Shown here piece after piece: positions 24,946 through 33,949 of a stretch of 64,000 bases of DNA (position 1 is its first letter; each line of letters starts with the position of its first letter). This DNA is from Rossellomorea aquimaris (GTDB lineage: Bacteria; Bacillota; Bacilli; Bacillales; Fictibacillaceae): assembly GCA_020524245.1 (NCBI GenBank), contig JAIVLN010000004.1, forward strand, positions 124,001 to 188,000, written 5' to 3'. The notes below the pieces were generated by a model that worked only from the letters and a program-made list of their open reading frames with translations, did no database searches and had not been told where the DNA came from. A program made the translations under genes and the position numbers.

Positions 24946-26181
24946 ATGAATCTTAAAATTACTGCACTTATTTTGATATTCTCAATGTTCCTAGCAGCAT
25001 GTAATTCTGAAGGTAACGGGGAACCTCAAACGTCAAAAGTCCCTGACCAAAAATGGGAAGACATTGAACAAGAAGCTGAAGGCTCGACGGTTAATCTCTT
25101 CATGTGGGGTGGCGATAATGGAATCAATCGTTATATCGACGATTGGGTGGCTCCAAAATTGAAAGAAAACCACGATATTACTCTAAAAAGACACCCTATG
25201 GATACCAATGAGTTCATACAAAAGCTACAAACCGAGAAGAAAGCTGGTAAAGACAAGGGCACGATTGACATCATCTGGATCAACGGTGAAAACTTCAAAA
25301 ACGCAAAGGAAAATCAGTTGTTGCTAGGTTCCTTTGCATCAAAACTTCCGAACTATGAGAAATACATCAATCAGGACAAAAATTTTACGAAGTCTGATAT
25401 GGGAACGGACATAGATGGTATGGAAGCTCCGTGGGGGAATGTTCAGTTTGTCATGTGGTATGACTCTGAAAAAGTGAAAAACCCTCCTAAAAACATGGAT
25501 GAGTTAAAAAAATTCGTTAAAGAACATCCGGGTAAATTCACTTATCCAAATCCGAAAGATTTTTCAGGAAACGCATTTTTAAGACATGTCCTTTACGAGA
25601 AGACCGATCAAGATCCGAAGTTGAACGAAAAGGATGACCCTTCTTGGCTGGAAGGAGAAGATGAAGCGTTTTGGAAAGATCTCAAAGAAATATCGCCTCA
25701 TTTATGGAGAAAAGGTAAAACCTATCCCGAATCTTTGTCTCAACTTGATCAACTATACAGCAAAGGGGAAGTTTGGTTTACACTCGGGTTCAATGAAGCG
25801 CGTGGAGAAGGTTTGATCAAGGATGGCGTTTTCCCTCCTTCTACAGAATCATTTGTCCTGGATGTCGGTTCCATTGGGAATACACATTATTTAAGCATTC
25901 CTTTCAATAGCCCAAACCCAGAAGGGGCAATGGTTGCCATCAACTTCATGGAGTCACCTGAAGCTCAGTTGGCTAAGATGGATCCTTCTATGTGGGGGGA
26001 AGGAATGGTACTTGAATCAGATCGCTTACCGAAAGATATCCAGAAAGAGTTGCAGGCACTTAATCGAGGGGATACTGTATTGTCGACAAAAGAGCTGGAG
26101 GAAGCCTATTTACCTGAACTGAACTCCACCTATATTGATTGGATTAAGGAGCACTGGCTCAATGAAGTTGTACAAAAATAA
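24946..26181 (+). CDS. ABC transporter substrate-binding lipoprotein, YnjB type
   Basis: Encodes 411 residues. A lipoprotein signal peptide ends in the lipobox LAAC (Cys19). The mature part resembles the YnjB family of binding proteins (VNLFMWGGDNGINRYIDDWV, DIIWINGENFKNAKE, EAPWGNVQFVMWYDSE). The ligand is not known; related folds bind thiamine, iron or polyamines. It is the first gene of a five-gene operon (binding protein, two permeases, ATPase, TVP38 protein, disulfide reductase follow). Its 3' end overlaps the first permease by 20 bp. Controlled by the Crp/Fnr-type promoter upstream. Confidence 0.85.
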   Translation: MNLKITALILIFSMFLAACNSEGNGEPQTSKVPDQKWEDIEQEAEGSTVNLFMWGGDNGINRYIDDWVAPKLKENHDITLKRHPMDTNEFIQKLQTEKKAGKDKGTIDIIWINGENFKNAKENQLLLGSFASKLPNYEKYINQDKNFTKSDMGTDIDGMEAPWGNVQFVMWYDSEKVKNPPKNMDELKKFVKEHPGKFTYPNPKDFSGNAFLRHVLYEKTDQDPKLNEKDDPSWLEGEDEAFWKDLKEISPHLWRKGKTYPESLSQLDQLYSKGEVWFTLGFNEARGEGLIKDGVFPPSTESFVLDVGSIGNTHYLSIPFNSPNPEGAMVAINFMESPEAQLAKMDPSMWGEGMVLESDRLPKDIQKELQALNRGDTVLSTKELEEAYLPELNSTYIDWIKEHWLNEVVQK

Positions 26182-27028
26182 ACGAATTCTTCCATACTTA
26201 CAAATTGCCCCGGCATTCCTTCTGATTGTCGGGCTGTTGGGGTATGGCGTGTTCAATGGTATATTGGAAAGCTTGCAAGTAGACTTTTCATGGACGGTTG
26301 AAGCTTATCAGACACTTTTTGGGAATAGTGCTTTTTGGACATCACTCTGGTACACACTTTATATCACTTTCGTTTCAACCATGATCGCTTTACTAGTTGG
26401 GCTTTGTTTAACCCATTTTCTGTATCCTTATCTTGTGAAAGATCGTTGGAAAGCAGTAATCTGGGTTCCGATGCTTTTTCCTCATTTCGCAGCAGGATAT
26501 TTGATCGTTTTATTGTTCTCAGATAGCGGATGGATTTCCGGATTGCTTTTTCAATCCGGGGCAATCTCGCAGCTATCTGACTTTCCGAATCTAGTAAATG
26601 ATACAAATGGGCTCGGAATCATCATGACATATGTTTGGAAAGAAATCCCCTTTGTGGTGTTGATGCTACTACCGGTTTATGTACAAATGGACGAACGCTT
26701 GAAAGATGTTGTCCTGACACTGGGAGGAAAGAAACATGATGAATTTCTTACCGCTCAATGGCCATATCTGTGGCCTACGATCATTGAGATTGCCATTATA
26801 TTATTCGCATTTATTTTCGCAGCATTTGAAGTGCCTTATCTACTCGGGGTTACGTTCCCTCAAATGACTCCAGTACTCGCTTTTGACTGGTTTTTCGATG
26901 GGAACTGGGATCAAAGACCGGTCGCATTCGCCTCGATGGTTGTCGTAACAGCTATCATCGTCATGTTGACGATTGCGGTTTATTCATCCACCCAAAAATA
27001 CCGACACCGTTTGATGAAAGGAAGTTAA
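26162..27028 (+). CDS. ABC transporter permease (YnjC N-terminal half-like)
   Basis: Encodes 288 residues with six membrane segments and the permease EAA loop (TLGGKKHDEFLTAQWPYLWP, about 195-214), which contacts the ATPase. ATG 26162 chosen: AAGGAG is 10 bp upstream, within the end of the binding-protein gene. In E. coli YnjC is one fused protein with two permease halves; here the halves are separate genes. Confidence 0.88.
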   Translation: MKLYKNKRILPYLQIAPAFLLIVGLLGYGVFNGILESLQVDFSWTVEAYQTLFGNSAFWTSLWYTLYITFVSTMIALLVGLCLTHFLYPYLVKDRWKAVIWVPMLFPHFAAGYLIVLLFSDSGWISGLLFQSGAISQLSDFPNLVNDTNGLGIIMTYVWKEIPFVVLMLLPVYVQMDERLKDVVLTLGGKKHDEFLTAQWPYLWPTIIEIAIILFAFIFAAFEVPYLLGVTFPQMTPVLAFDWFFDGNWDQRPVAFASMVVVTAIIVMLTIAVYSSTQKYRHRLMKGS

Positions 27029-27030
27029 GA

Positions 27031-27825
27031 ATGATTAAAAACATATTCTTAAAAACGTTGTTGGTATTATCCATCATTTTGACGATAGGACCTATCCTGT
27101 TAGTCGCCATCCAAAGCTTTTCTTTCCGTTGGGTGTGGCCTGATCTTTTGCCTCAACGATTCGGATTGAGGGCATGGAAAGCCGTGTTTGAGGACCCGAG
27201 TTTGCTACAAGCCTTAGGCAATTCAATGATGATTACAGCGGCGGTCGTCATGTTGACTATGGTCATCAGCATGCCAGCGGCACGAGCACTCGCATTTGAG
27301 CAGTTTAAAGGAAAAACGGTCATTGAGACCATTTTGATGCTTCCATTACTGATCCCGCTTCTTTTCATTGTCATGGGTTTGCATTTGACGATGATTCGCT
27401 TTAATCTCGCTGACACACTAGCGGGTGTCATCTTAGTGCACCTACTTCCATGTGTTCCATATGCAATCCGGATTTTACGTACGGGATATGAACGGGTAGG
27501 GACGAAGTGGTATGAACAGGCCATCGTCCTCGGTGCAAGTCGACAAAAACAATTCTGGACGATTACAGTGCCGATGTTGATGCCTAGCATCCGGAGTGCA
27601 ATCGTTCTTACAGTAGTGATTACCCTTAGTCAATATGCCTTGACTGCCATTATCGGGGGAGGCATCATCACGACCTTGCCGATCATCTATTATCCTTATT
27701 TCAATAGCGCAGATCAACCGATCATAGCAGCTTTCACTCTGTTGTTTGCTGTTTTGCCAATCCTCTTTTGGTTCGTGATTGAACTGATTTGCAGAAGTGT
27801 AACAACGATGATTCGACAACCATGA
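27031..27825 (+). CDS. ABC transporter permease (YnjC C-terminal half-like)
   Basis: Encodes 264 residues with six membrane segments and an EAA loop (AIVLGASRQKQFWTITVPML, about 168-187). It begins 2 bp after the stop of the other permease and is followed 19 bp later by the ATPase gene. It forms the second half of the translocation pore. Confidence 0.88.
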   Translation: MIKNIFLKTLLVLSIILTIGPILLVAIQSFSFRWVWPDLLPQRFGLRAWKAVFEDPSLLQALGNSMMITAAVVMLTMVISMPAARALAFEQFKGKTVIETILMLPLLIPLLFIVMGLHLTMIRFNLADTLAGVILVHLLPCVPYAIRILRTGYERVGTKWYEQAIVLGASRQKQFWTITVPMLMPSIRSAIVLTVVITLSQYALTAIIGGGIITTLPIIYYPYFNSADQPIIAAFTLLFAVLPILFWFVIELICRSVTTMIRQP

Positions 27826-27844
27826 TGGAAAGGAATCCGTATAT

Positions 27845-28864
27845 ATGGAGAATTACATTGAATTAAAGAACATTACAAAACATTATAACGATCAAAGAAT
27901 CATTCTGGATGATCTCTCACTTTCTATGAAAAAAGGTGAGATCTTAAGTGTGGTAGGACCTTCTGGTTGCGGAAAAACAACTCTTTTGAGATGTATGGCA
28001 GGGCTTGAAGGACATGAAGGCATTATGAGGATGAATGGAACAGATTTGTCAGGACGAACGGATAGTCGTGGCATCGTATTAATGTTCCAAGATTCTTTGC
28101 TCTTTCCACACATGACTGTATTAGAAAATGTGACGTACGGGTTGAAAATGAAGAAGATCGTAAAAAGAGAAAGAATTCAATCGGCTCGAGAAATGCTCGC
28201 TAAGGTAGATATGAGTGATCATGAAAAGAAATTCCCATATGAACTATCCGGTGGACAACAACAAAGAGTTGCCCTCGCCCGTGCGCTTGTCACAAAGCCG
28301 GATTTGTTGTTGCTGGATGAACCATTCAGCAACCTCGATCAATCACTTCGTTATGAATTGCGACAATATGTTCGAGATGTACTTGTGGAAGAAGAAGTGA
28401 CGGCTCTGTTCATTACTCATGATAAAGAAGAAGCATCCTTTATGGGCGATCGTCTTGCTGTGATGGGGAAAGGGCGGATTCAACAAGTCGGCCATCCAGA
28501 AGTCCTTTCCATACAGCCATGCAATCCTTTCGTGGCCCGATTCTTTTCAGAAGGATTGGTACTAGAAGAGGGTTTCATCCCTACACAGAAGTTGACCCTC
28601 ATTCCTTCTGGATCTCCTTCAAAAGACATTCAAATGGAAGGGGAAGTGGTGAATGAAAGTTTAGAGTACGGAAAAAAAATATATCATATCCGAGTCCCAC
28701 ATTTAGCCCAAACAATCACTATTCCATCTTCGGAAGAGCACAATTTCACGAAGGGTACATCTATTACATTGAAATATACAGAAAACAATATTCATTATTT
28801 TGATGAAGTTCGCAAGATAAAGAAAGGAGGAGATGGAGAGAATGAAATCGTTGCATACTCATAA
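27845..28864 (+). CDS. ABC transporter ATPase (YnjD-like)
   Basis: Encodes 339 residues. Walker A GPSGCGKTT (about 39), Q-loop MFQDSLLFPHM, signature LSGGQQQRVALARAL, Walker B LLLDEPFSNLD, switch His in FITHDKEEA. The C-terminal 110 residues are a regulatory/OB-like extension (IPTQKLTLIPSGSPSKDIQM), as in the spermidine/iron-type ATPases and longer than E. coli YnjD as I recall it. AAAGGAA precedes the ATG. The 3' end overlaps the next gene by 23 bp. Confidence 0.9.
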   Translation: MENYIELKNITKHYNDQRIILDDLSLSMKKGEILSVVGPSGCGKTTLLRCMAGLEGHEGIMRMNGTDLSGRTDSRGIVLMFQDSLLFPHMTVLENVTYGLKMKKIVKRERIQSAREMLAKVDMSDHEKKFPYELSGGQQQRVALARALVTKPDLLLLDEPFSNLDQSLRYELRQYVRDVLVEEEVTALFITHDKEEASFMGDRLAVMGKGRIQQVGHPEVLSIQPCNPFVARFFSEGLVLEEGFIPTQKLTLIPSGSPSKDIQMEGEVVNESLEYGKKIYHIRVPHLAQTITIPSSEEHNFTKGTSITLKYTENNIHYFDEVRKIKKGGDGENEIVAYS

Positions 28865-29525
28865 ATGGTTGAAGTGGATCTTGATTGGGGTTTTCGTTAT
28901 TGTCGCGATTTGGTTCAGCACAACTCAATTAAACATTAACGCAAATGAAATCAGGGATTGGATTATAGGTTTCGGCATTTTTGCACCAATCATTTACATG
29001 CTTCTGTATACAGTACGGCCATTGATCTTCTTCCCAGCATCCGTCCTCTCCATAACAGGGGGACTAGCATTCGGTCCATTATTCGGTACGATCTATACTG
29101 TACTTGGTGCGACAGCAGGGGCATTATTATCCTTCATTGTAGCTCGTAAACTAGGAAAGAACATTGCGAATAAAGAATGGAAGGGAAAAGGGAAAGCAAT
29201 CCAATCCCAACTAGAAAAGAATGGATTTTTCTATGTACTTCTATTCCGCTTCATTCCTTTATTCAACTTCGATCTCATCAGTTATACTGCAGGGATATCG
29301 AAAGTCCGTTTTCGTGACTTCTTTTTGGGAACATTAATAGGGATCATCCCTGGTACATTCGCTTATAACTTCCTTGGAAGCAGTCTTGTAACAGGGGACC
29401 CGAAAATCATTCTATTAGCTGTCGGTGTTTTTGCCGCTTTAACTTTGATTCCGATGTGGGTGAGAAATAGATGGATGAAGAAACAAAAAGAGAAGGAAGG
29501 AGTGCTTGATGATGAAACCATATGA
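28842..29525 (+). CDS. TVP38/TMEM64 (DedA-like) membrane protein
   Basis: Encodes 227 residues with five to six membrane segments. TVP38/TMEM64 features: RPLIFFPASVLSITGGLAFG, then GATAGALLSFIVARKLGK and LLFRFIPLFNFDLISYTAG. Members of this superfamily act in lipid or anion transport; DedA-family proteins have been linked to selenite in some bacteria. ATG 28842 is preferred over 28833, which abuts GGAGG. Its 3' end overlaps the disulfide reductase gene by 17 bp, so the two are coupled; TVP38 proteins fused or adjacent to such reductases are common. Confidence 0.85.
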   Translation: MKSLHTHKWLKWILIGVFVIVAIWFSTTQLNINANEIRDWIIGFGIFAPIIYMLLYTVRPLIFFPASVLSITGGLAFGPLFGTIYTVLGATAGALLSFIVARKLGKNIANKEWKGKGKAIQSQLEKNGFFYVLLFRFIPLFNFDLISYTAGISKVRFRDFFLGTLIGIIPGTFAYNFLGSSLVTGDPKIILLAVGVFAALTLIPMWVRNRWMKKQKEKEGVLDDETI

Positions 29526-30942
29526 TCTGATTGTAATCGGAGGTGGAGCGGGTGGACTGACGGTTGCCGCTGGTGCAGCGAGTTTAGGTGCGCAGGTCGC
29601 TCTCATTGAAAAGAATGAGCTCCTTGGAGGAGACTGCCTTCATTATGGGTGTGTTCCATCTAAAGCACTCATCAAAAGTGCAAGAGAAGTCTATACCGCA
29701 CAAAAGGCTGCAGAAAAATTCGGATTAAGCGTGAGCGGACAAGCCAATCTTTCAGTGGCAATGGAAAGAGTCCGTTCTGCCATTTCAGACTTACAACATC
29801 ATGACAGCCATGAACGATTTGAATCGCTTGGAGTTGACATCTATTCACAACGTACAGGGCGTTTTGTCGATCCTCAACAATTCGAACTGGATAACGGAAA
29901 AATCCTGAAAGGGAAACGGTTTGTCATTGCCACCGGTTCCAGACCATTCATTCCACCTATCGAGGGAATTGAGAATGTAGATTACCTGACTAACGAGACG
30001 ATTTTCAATTTAAAAGAGCTCCCGAACCGCCTCATCGTGATCGGTGGAGGAGCAATTGGTCTTGAGATGGCACAGTCGCTTGCTCGTTTCGGATCAAAAG
30101 TGACCGTCGTAGAAACTTCTAATACGATTTTCGGTCGTGAAGATGAAGACATGATTCCTGTGATAAAGAGTGAACTGGAAAAAGAGATGGATTTTCTATA
30201 CAATTCCATGGCCAAAAGCGTTCGTCTCGAAAATGGTTCTAAAGTTCTGACTATAGAACAAGAAGGCAACAAGATTGATCTTGAAGCCGATGCCATACTC
30301 ATTGCAACTGGTCGGAAACCGAATACCGACAATCTTGGCCTAGAGGAAATCGGAGTCCAGCTTGAGAAAGGCAATGTGGTGGTTAATGATCACCTCCAAA
30401 CGACTGTTTCCAATATCTTTGCAGTGGGAGATACCAATGGAAAATATCCGTTCACCCATGCTGCTGGGATGGAAGGAAAGCTGGTCGTCAGAAATGCCTT
30501 GATCGGAATTAAAGGGAAGATCAACTACGAGAATCTTCCATGGGTCACGTACACAGATCCGGAAGTATACCACCTTGGGATGACAGAAAAAGAAGCAAAA
30601 GAAAAGCACGGTGATTCCATAAAAGTATTTAAAGTGGAAAACAAGGATGTCGATCGATTTGCGACAGATCGAGATGACGTTGGGCTATTAAAAGTCATCA
30701 CTTCACAAAAAGGGGAAATCCTGGGCGCACATGCTGTTGGAAGAAATGCTGGAGATTGGATGCAAGAGATCGTGTTTGCAAAAACACAAGGAAACAAAAT
30801 CGGAGATCTTTCGAACGTCATCCATCCTTATCCGACTCATGGAGCTATTTTGGAAAACGCGGCCAATCAGTTCTGGAGAGAGAAATTGTTTGAAGGTGTC
30901 ATACCGAAAATCACTGAAAAGTATATACAGATTTTCCGTTGA
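29509..30942 (+). CDS. FAD-dependent pyridine nucleotide-disulfide oxidoreductase (MerA-like)
   Basis: Encodes 477 residues. FAD-binding GGGAGGLTVAAGAA (about 11), redox-active disulfide GGDCLHYGCVPSKAL (about 41-46), NAD(P)H-binding GGGAIGLEMAQSLA (about 178), second FAD motif FAVGDTNG, and the dimerisation domain ending HPYPTHGAILENAA. No extra N-terminal metal-binding domain and no C-terminal Cys pair of true MerA, so mercury reduction is unlikely; a thiol, disulfide or chalcogen substrate is possible (inference). ATG 29509 with AAGGAG 6 bp upstream. Last gene of the operon. Confidence 0.88.
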   Translation: MMKPYDLIVIGGGAGGLTVAAGAASLGAQVALIEKNELLGGDCLHYGCVPSKALIKSAREVYTAQKAAEKFGLSVSGQANLSVAMERVRSAISDLQHHDSHERFESLGVDIYSQRTGRFVDPQQFELDNGKILKGKRFVIATGSRPFIPPIEGIENVDYLTNETIFNLKELPNRLIVIGGGAIGLEMAQSLARFGSKVTVVETSNTIFGREDEDMIPVIKSELEKEMDFLYNSMAKSVRLENGSKVLTIEQEGNKIDLEADAILIATGRKPNTDNLGLEEIGVQLEKGNVVVNDHLQTTVSNIFAVGDTNGKYPFTHAAGMEGKLVVRNALIGIKGKINYENLPWVTYTDPEVYHLGMTEKEAKEKHGDSIKVFKVENKDVDRFATDRDDVGLLKVITSQKGEILGAHAVGRNAGDWMQEIVFAKTQGNKIGDLSNVIHPYPTHGAILENAANQFWREKLFEGVIPKITEKYIQIFR

Positions 30943-30950
30943 TACTTATA

Positions 30951-30978
30951 GAGGTGACCGATTTGGTCACCTTTTTTG
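30951..30978 (+). terminator. Terminator of the ynjB-like operon
   Basis: AGGTGACC / GGTCACCT stem, 5-nt loop, six T residues, 8 bp after the stop. Confidence 0.92.
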
Positions 30979-30979
30979 A

Positions 30980-32092
30980 TTATAAGATTGGAAACATCTG
31001 AGCAATGTACACATGTAAGTAATTGATTAACCAGAGGATGACAGGAGGTACGATTAATATCAACTCTGCCGGACCATAACGGTCTACCACTGTCCTCATC
31101 GCATGCATACACGTCACAGGTGTATTCAGAATGAACGTCCAACCAGCGGCGATCGCGACTAGAAACTCATTTTTCCTCAGATGCGACAAGAATAGGGATG
31201 CTAGGAAGTAGACGATGATTCCAATGATAATCGTCTTTACAAAAAGTAATGTGAGTATGGAGTAATTCATGAAATCCCAGGTCAAATGTACAATACGACC
31301 AATTTCTATAATGATGAATCCATATAGACCGATTGTCCCAGCAAACTTTATGGTCATACTGGAATGAGTTTTCTTGTTCTTCTGTTTTTGAAGAAATCCA
31401 TAAAGAAAGCCGATTCCTAATGCAATCACAAAGTCAAATATAAATGGAATGGCATCCAATAGGATGAAATTTTTCACAAAGACAATTCCAATGGAAGTTC
31501 CTACAATGATGCAGATAGTTGTGACGTTCACTTCTTTGAACGGAATGTTTTTATCTTTCCTCTTATTCGATGTTTCTTCACCGTCGATTTTCTTATTTAA
31601 CCAGCTTAAAAAGAGAGGGGTTCCCAGGAACACGATGACCATTTCGATTCTAGCCCAGAACGTAAACTCTTCAATCATATGCTGTGGAACAATTTCTGTA
31701 ATCAATTCGTTGTTCCAGGCAAACATGAAGCCTCCAATGTACAATCGAAGATCAACAGGGAAAACCAGGGATACAGTGTACAAAATTAAGATCAGGATAG
31801 AACTGACCAAAGTAAGAAAAAAGAGCTGCTTTAGATATGTAAAGTTCCATTTCAATCCGATTTCATAACCTATAGTCAGAATGAACACCGTCACTAGCGT
31901 TCGTTCCAATGGATAGGGAATCGATACTTCCCATTTAAACAGGAACTCAAAAAGAAGTAGGAAAGAGATAAACAAAAAGCTGCCGATAAAGGGGACAGAA
32001 ATGAATTTCTTCAGGCTGTCCGTAAACTGATTGATCAGGTATCCGGCAGTTAGGGATATTGAAATTAAAATAAGGGTAACTAGAAAGTCCAT
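30980..32092 (-). CDS. GltS-like membrane carrier (ESS family)
   Basis: Encodes 370 residues with ten or more hydrophobic segments. The C-terminus NTPVTCMHAMRTVVDRYGPA followed by ELILIVPPVILWLINYLH resembles the C-terminal signature of GltS sodium:glutamate symporters, but the N-terminal half is divergent, so the substrate is open. It starts 9 bp after the Crp/Fnr gene on the same strand and is probably cotranscribed with it. It ends against the convergent terminator of the transporter operon. Confidence 0.6.
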   Translation of the reverse strand: MDFLVTLILISISLTAGYLINQFTDSLKKFISVPFIGSFLFISFLLLFEFLFKWEVSIPYPLERTLVTVFILTIGYEIGLKWNFTYLKQLFFLTLVSSILILILYTVSLVFPVDLRLYIGGFMFAWNNELITEIVPQHMIEEFTFWARIEMVIVFLGTPLFLSWLNKKIDGEETSNKRKDKNIPFKEVNVTTICIIVGTSIGIVFVKNFILLDAIPFIFDFVIALGIGFLYGFLQKQKNKKTHSSMTIKFAGTIGLYGFIIIEIGRIVHLTWDFMNYSILTLLFVKTIIIGIIVYFLASLFLSHLRKNEFLVAIAAGWTFILNTPVTCMHAMRTVVDRYGPAELILIVPPVILWLINYLHVYIAQMFPIL

Positions 32093-32101
32093 CTGGAGAT
32101 C

Positions 32102-32779
32102 CTATTCAAGTTCAATCTTCGCTTTATCGGCATTGATTTTCATTGAGACGATCGACTTTTTGATGATCCCTTCTTTTTTCAATTGACTTATGATCGAACT
32201 GACCGTTTCACGGCTCGATCCCACCATAGTTGCAATATCATGGTGCGTGATCTTCACGTCAATCGTCTGCCATTCTTTACTTCGCTTTCCGAATTTTTCA
32301 CTCAGTTTCAACAGAAGTGAAAGGACCCGATAGCGTACGTCTCGTAGTGCGATTTGTTCACTAACCTCATAAATATCCTTAAGGCGAGCTGACAAAATCT
32401 CTATAAGCTTAATGGCAAGCTTCGGATTTTGTTCAATTAATTTCTCAAATTCGGTTTTCCCTATAACGCATAGGTAAACATCAGACATCGCTTCCGCATA
32501 ATCTTGTTCTTCGGTTAAGGAAAAGGTCGCTGTTTCTCCAAAAATGTTCCCGTCACCTAAAATGTCAACTGTGAATTGCTTACCATTCTCGCTCATTCGG
32601 TAAAGACGAACCTGTCCCTTCTTTAAAAGATACAAGGCTTGTATGTTTGTTTCGGGTGTGAAAATCGTTGTCCCTTTTTTCAAAGGCTGCATATCTGAAA
32701 TTCGATCGATTTCTTCTAATTCATTCATTGGCATCTCTTCAAATAAATTGATTTGTGAGAGGTAGGTTAGTTTGTCCAT
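32102..32779 (-). CDS. Crp/Fnr family transcriptional regulator
   Basis: Encodes 225 residues: an N-terminal cyclic-nucleotide-binding-like beta barrel (about 1-120, with LLKKGQVRLYRMSENGKQ and GNIFGETATFS), a long dimer helix, and a C-terminal HTH (THHDIATMVGSSRETVSSII, about 175-194). Only one cysteine is present (YLCVIG), so it lacks the N-terminal Cys cluster of oxygen-sensing Fnr. The effector is unknown. Its own promoter carries the TGTAA-N6-TTACA-type site found before other genes here, so it probably controls itself and the surrounding redox/transport genes. Confidence 0.9.
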   Translation of the reverse strand: MDKLTYLSQINLFEEMPMNELEEIDRISDMQPLKKGTTIFTPETNIQALYLLKKGQVRLYRMSENGKQFTVDILGDGNIFGETATFSLTEEQDYAEAMSDVYLCVIGKTEFEKLIEQNPKLAIKLIEILSARLKDIYEVSEQIALRDVRYRVLSLLLKLSEKFGKRSKEWQTIDVKITHHDIATMVGSSRETVSSIISQLKKEGIIKKSIVSMKINADKAKIELE

Positions 32780-32808
32780 ATCGAAATTCCCTCCTATAAG
32801 CTACTCTT

Positions 32809-32879
32809 ATTATATAAGGATTAGACCCATGGAAAAGTAAGATACATTACATACTTTTGTCCTATTGCTCCGATAAAAT
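32809..32879. promoter_or_regulatory. Divergent Crp/Fnr-type promoter (regulator and glutaredoxin)
   Basis: AGTAA-GATACA-TTACA at 32836-32851 (one mismatch from the TGTAA-N6-TTACA form). Leftward: a perfect TATAAT on the minus strand at 32814-32809, 29.5 bp from the centre, for the Crp/Fnr gene. Rightward: TAAAAT at 32874-32879, 30.5 bp from the centre, for the glutaredoxin gene. Neither has a good -35 box, consistent with activator-dependent promoters. Confidence 0.75.
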
Positions 32880-32903
32880 GATGAGGAATAGGAGGTATGT
32901 GTC

Positions 32904-33188
32904 ATGTCTGATACACCTGTACTGTATACCATCAATAGTTGTTCTAGATGTCAGACTGTCAAAAACTATCTGACGTCGTTCCATATAAAATATAATGAAA
33001 TCAATTTATCTGAAACACCCTCCAGACACGAGGATTTGAAGGAATACATCGGTGAAGTGTACGTTCCTCTTTTCATCTATCGTAATCGTACCATTAAAGG
33101 AGATCGTCTGGAAGAAATCCGTCAATTAATCAATGGAGGTTGTGGCTGTAATGACATACGTAACAATGAATCCCATTCAACGTGCTGA
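32904..33188 (+). CDS. Glutaredoxin family protein
   Basis: Encodes 94 residues with a thioredoxin fold: [16 protein letters not shown] with the CSRC active site (Cys14, Cys17), the cis-Pro segment VPLFIYRN, and a C-terminal helix. The tail has extra cysteines (GGCGCND and a terminal C). A dithiol electron carrier in the cytoplasm. GGAGG 8 bp upstream of ATG. The last 38 bp overlap the next gene in another frame. Under the Crp/Fnr-type divergent promoter. Confidence 0.85.
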   Translation: MSDTPVLYTINSCSRCQTVKNYLTSFHIKYNEINLSETPSRHEDLKEYIGEVYVPLFIYRNRTIKGDRLEEIRQLINGGCGCNDIRNNESHSTC

Positions 33189-33897
33189 ACAGGTTATGAA
33201 AGAACAGAAAGGACATATTAACACGTTTCTGGATGTTTCATACAAGATCATAGAAGAAAATAAAAATCTGACCGGTTTATCTGAGCGTATTGCACATCAA
33301 ATCAGTGATGTGAATCAAAGAACAGAGATAGGCGTAGAAAGTGCAAATGAAACTACAAATCAAATTCAAAACATCCTTGCTTCTTCATCGGAAACCAAGA
33401 ACACGATGGAACACTTGTCAGAGCTTTCCCAAAGCATTTTAGACATAGTCAAGATATTGGAAAAAGTTTCATCACAAACCAATCTACTTGCCTTGAACGC
33501 TTCAATCGAAGCTGCTCGGGCAGGTGATGCAGGTAGAGGATTCAATGTTGTAGCCAATGAAGTGAAGAAATTATCCGAACAGAGTACAAAAGCATCCAAA
33601 AATGTAAAAACCGCTGCATCGGAAATCATCTCGGAGATTCATTCCGCTGTGAAAGGTGCAGAAGACAGCTATAGACAAGCCCAACTCGGACTAGAGCGGA
33701 CAAACGAAACAAAGGAAATGCTAATGACAATCGGAGAAGAAATTTCATCCATTAACAATCTAAAAGATAATTTGTTACAATCCTCTCGGAATGTGTCTAG
33801 CTTAAGCCAGCAGGCTGATAAAATTAGTAAACCGATCGCTGACAATCGGGCAATCATTGCGGAAGGGTTAGCATATGCAGTTGAACAGAAAGTGTAG
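33151..33897 (+). CDS. Soluble methyl-accepting chemotaxis-like protein
   Basis: Encodes 248 residues with no membrane segment and no N-terminal sensor domain beyond about 60 residues. The hairpin tip of chemoreceptors is intact ([20 protein letters not shown], then [19 protein letters not shown], about 110-150), flanked by antiparallel coiled coils. It should bind CheA/CheW as a cytoplasmic receptor or act as a modulator. It overlaps the glutaredoxin gene, so its input may be redox (inference). ATG 33151 with GGAGGT about 10 bp upstream; ATG 33133 lies before that site. Confidence 0.87.
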   Translation: MTYVTMNPIQRAEQVMKEQKGHINTFLDVSYKIIEENKNLTGLSERIAHQISDVNQRTEIGVESANETTNQIQNILASSSETKNTMEHLSELSQSILDIVKILEKVSSQTNLLALNASIEAARAGDAGRGFNVVANEVKKLSEQSTKASKNVKTAASEIISEIHSAVKGAEDSYRQAQLGLERTNETKEMLMTIGEEISSINNLKDNLLQSSRNVSSLSQQADKISKPIADNRAIIAEGLAYAVEQKV

Positions 33898-33903
33898 TAT
33901 ACA

Positions 33904-33949
33904 TAAAAAACCAGGGTACGCTGAATTCAATTCAGCTCCCTGGTTTTTG
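33904..33949. terminator. Bidirectional terminator
   Basis: AAAAAACCAGGG pairs with CCCTGGTTTTT, with an inner stem GCTGAATT / AATTCAGC. T-runs on both strands, between convergent genes. Confidence 0.92.

Noticed and set aside
29509-30942. True mercuric reductase
   Set aside because: No N-terminal heavy-metal domain and no C-terminal Cys pair; only the general disulfide reductase core is present.
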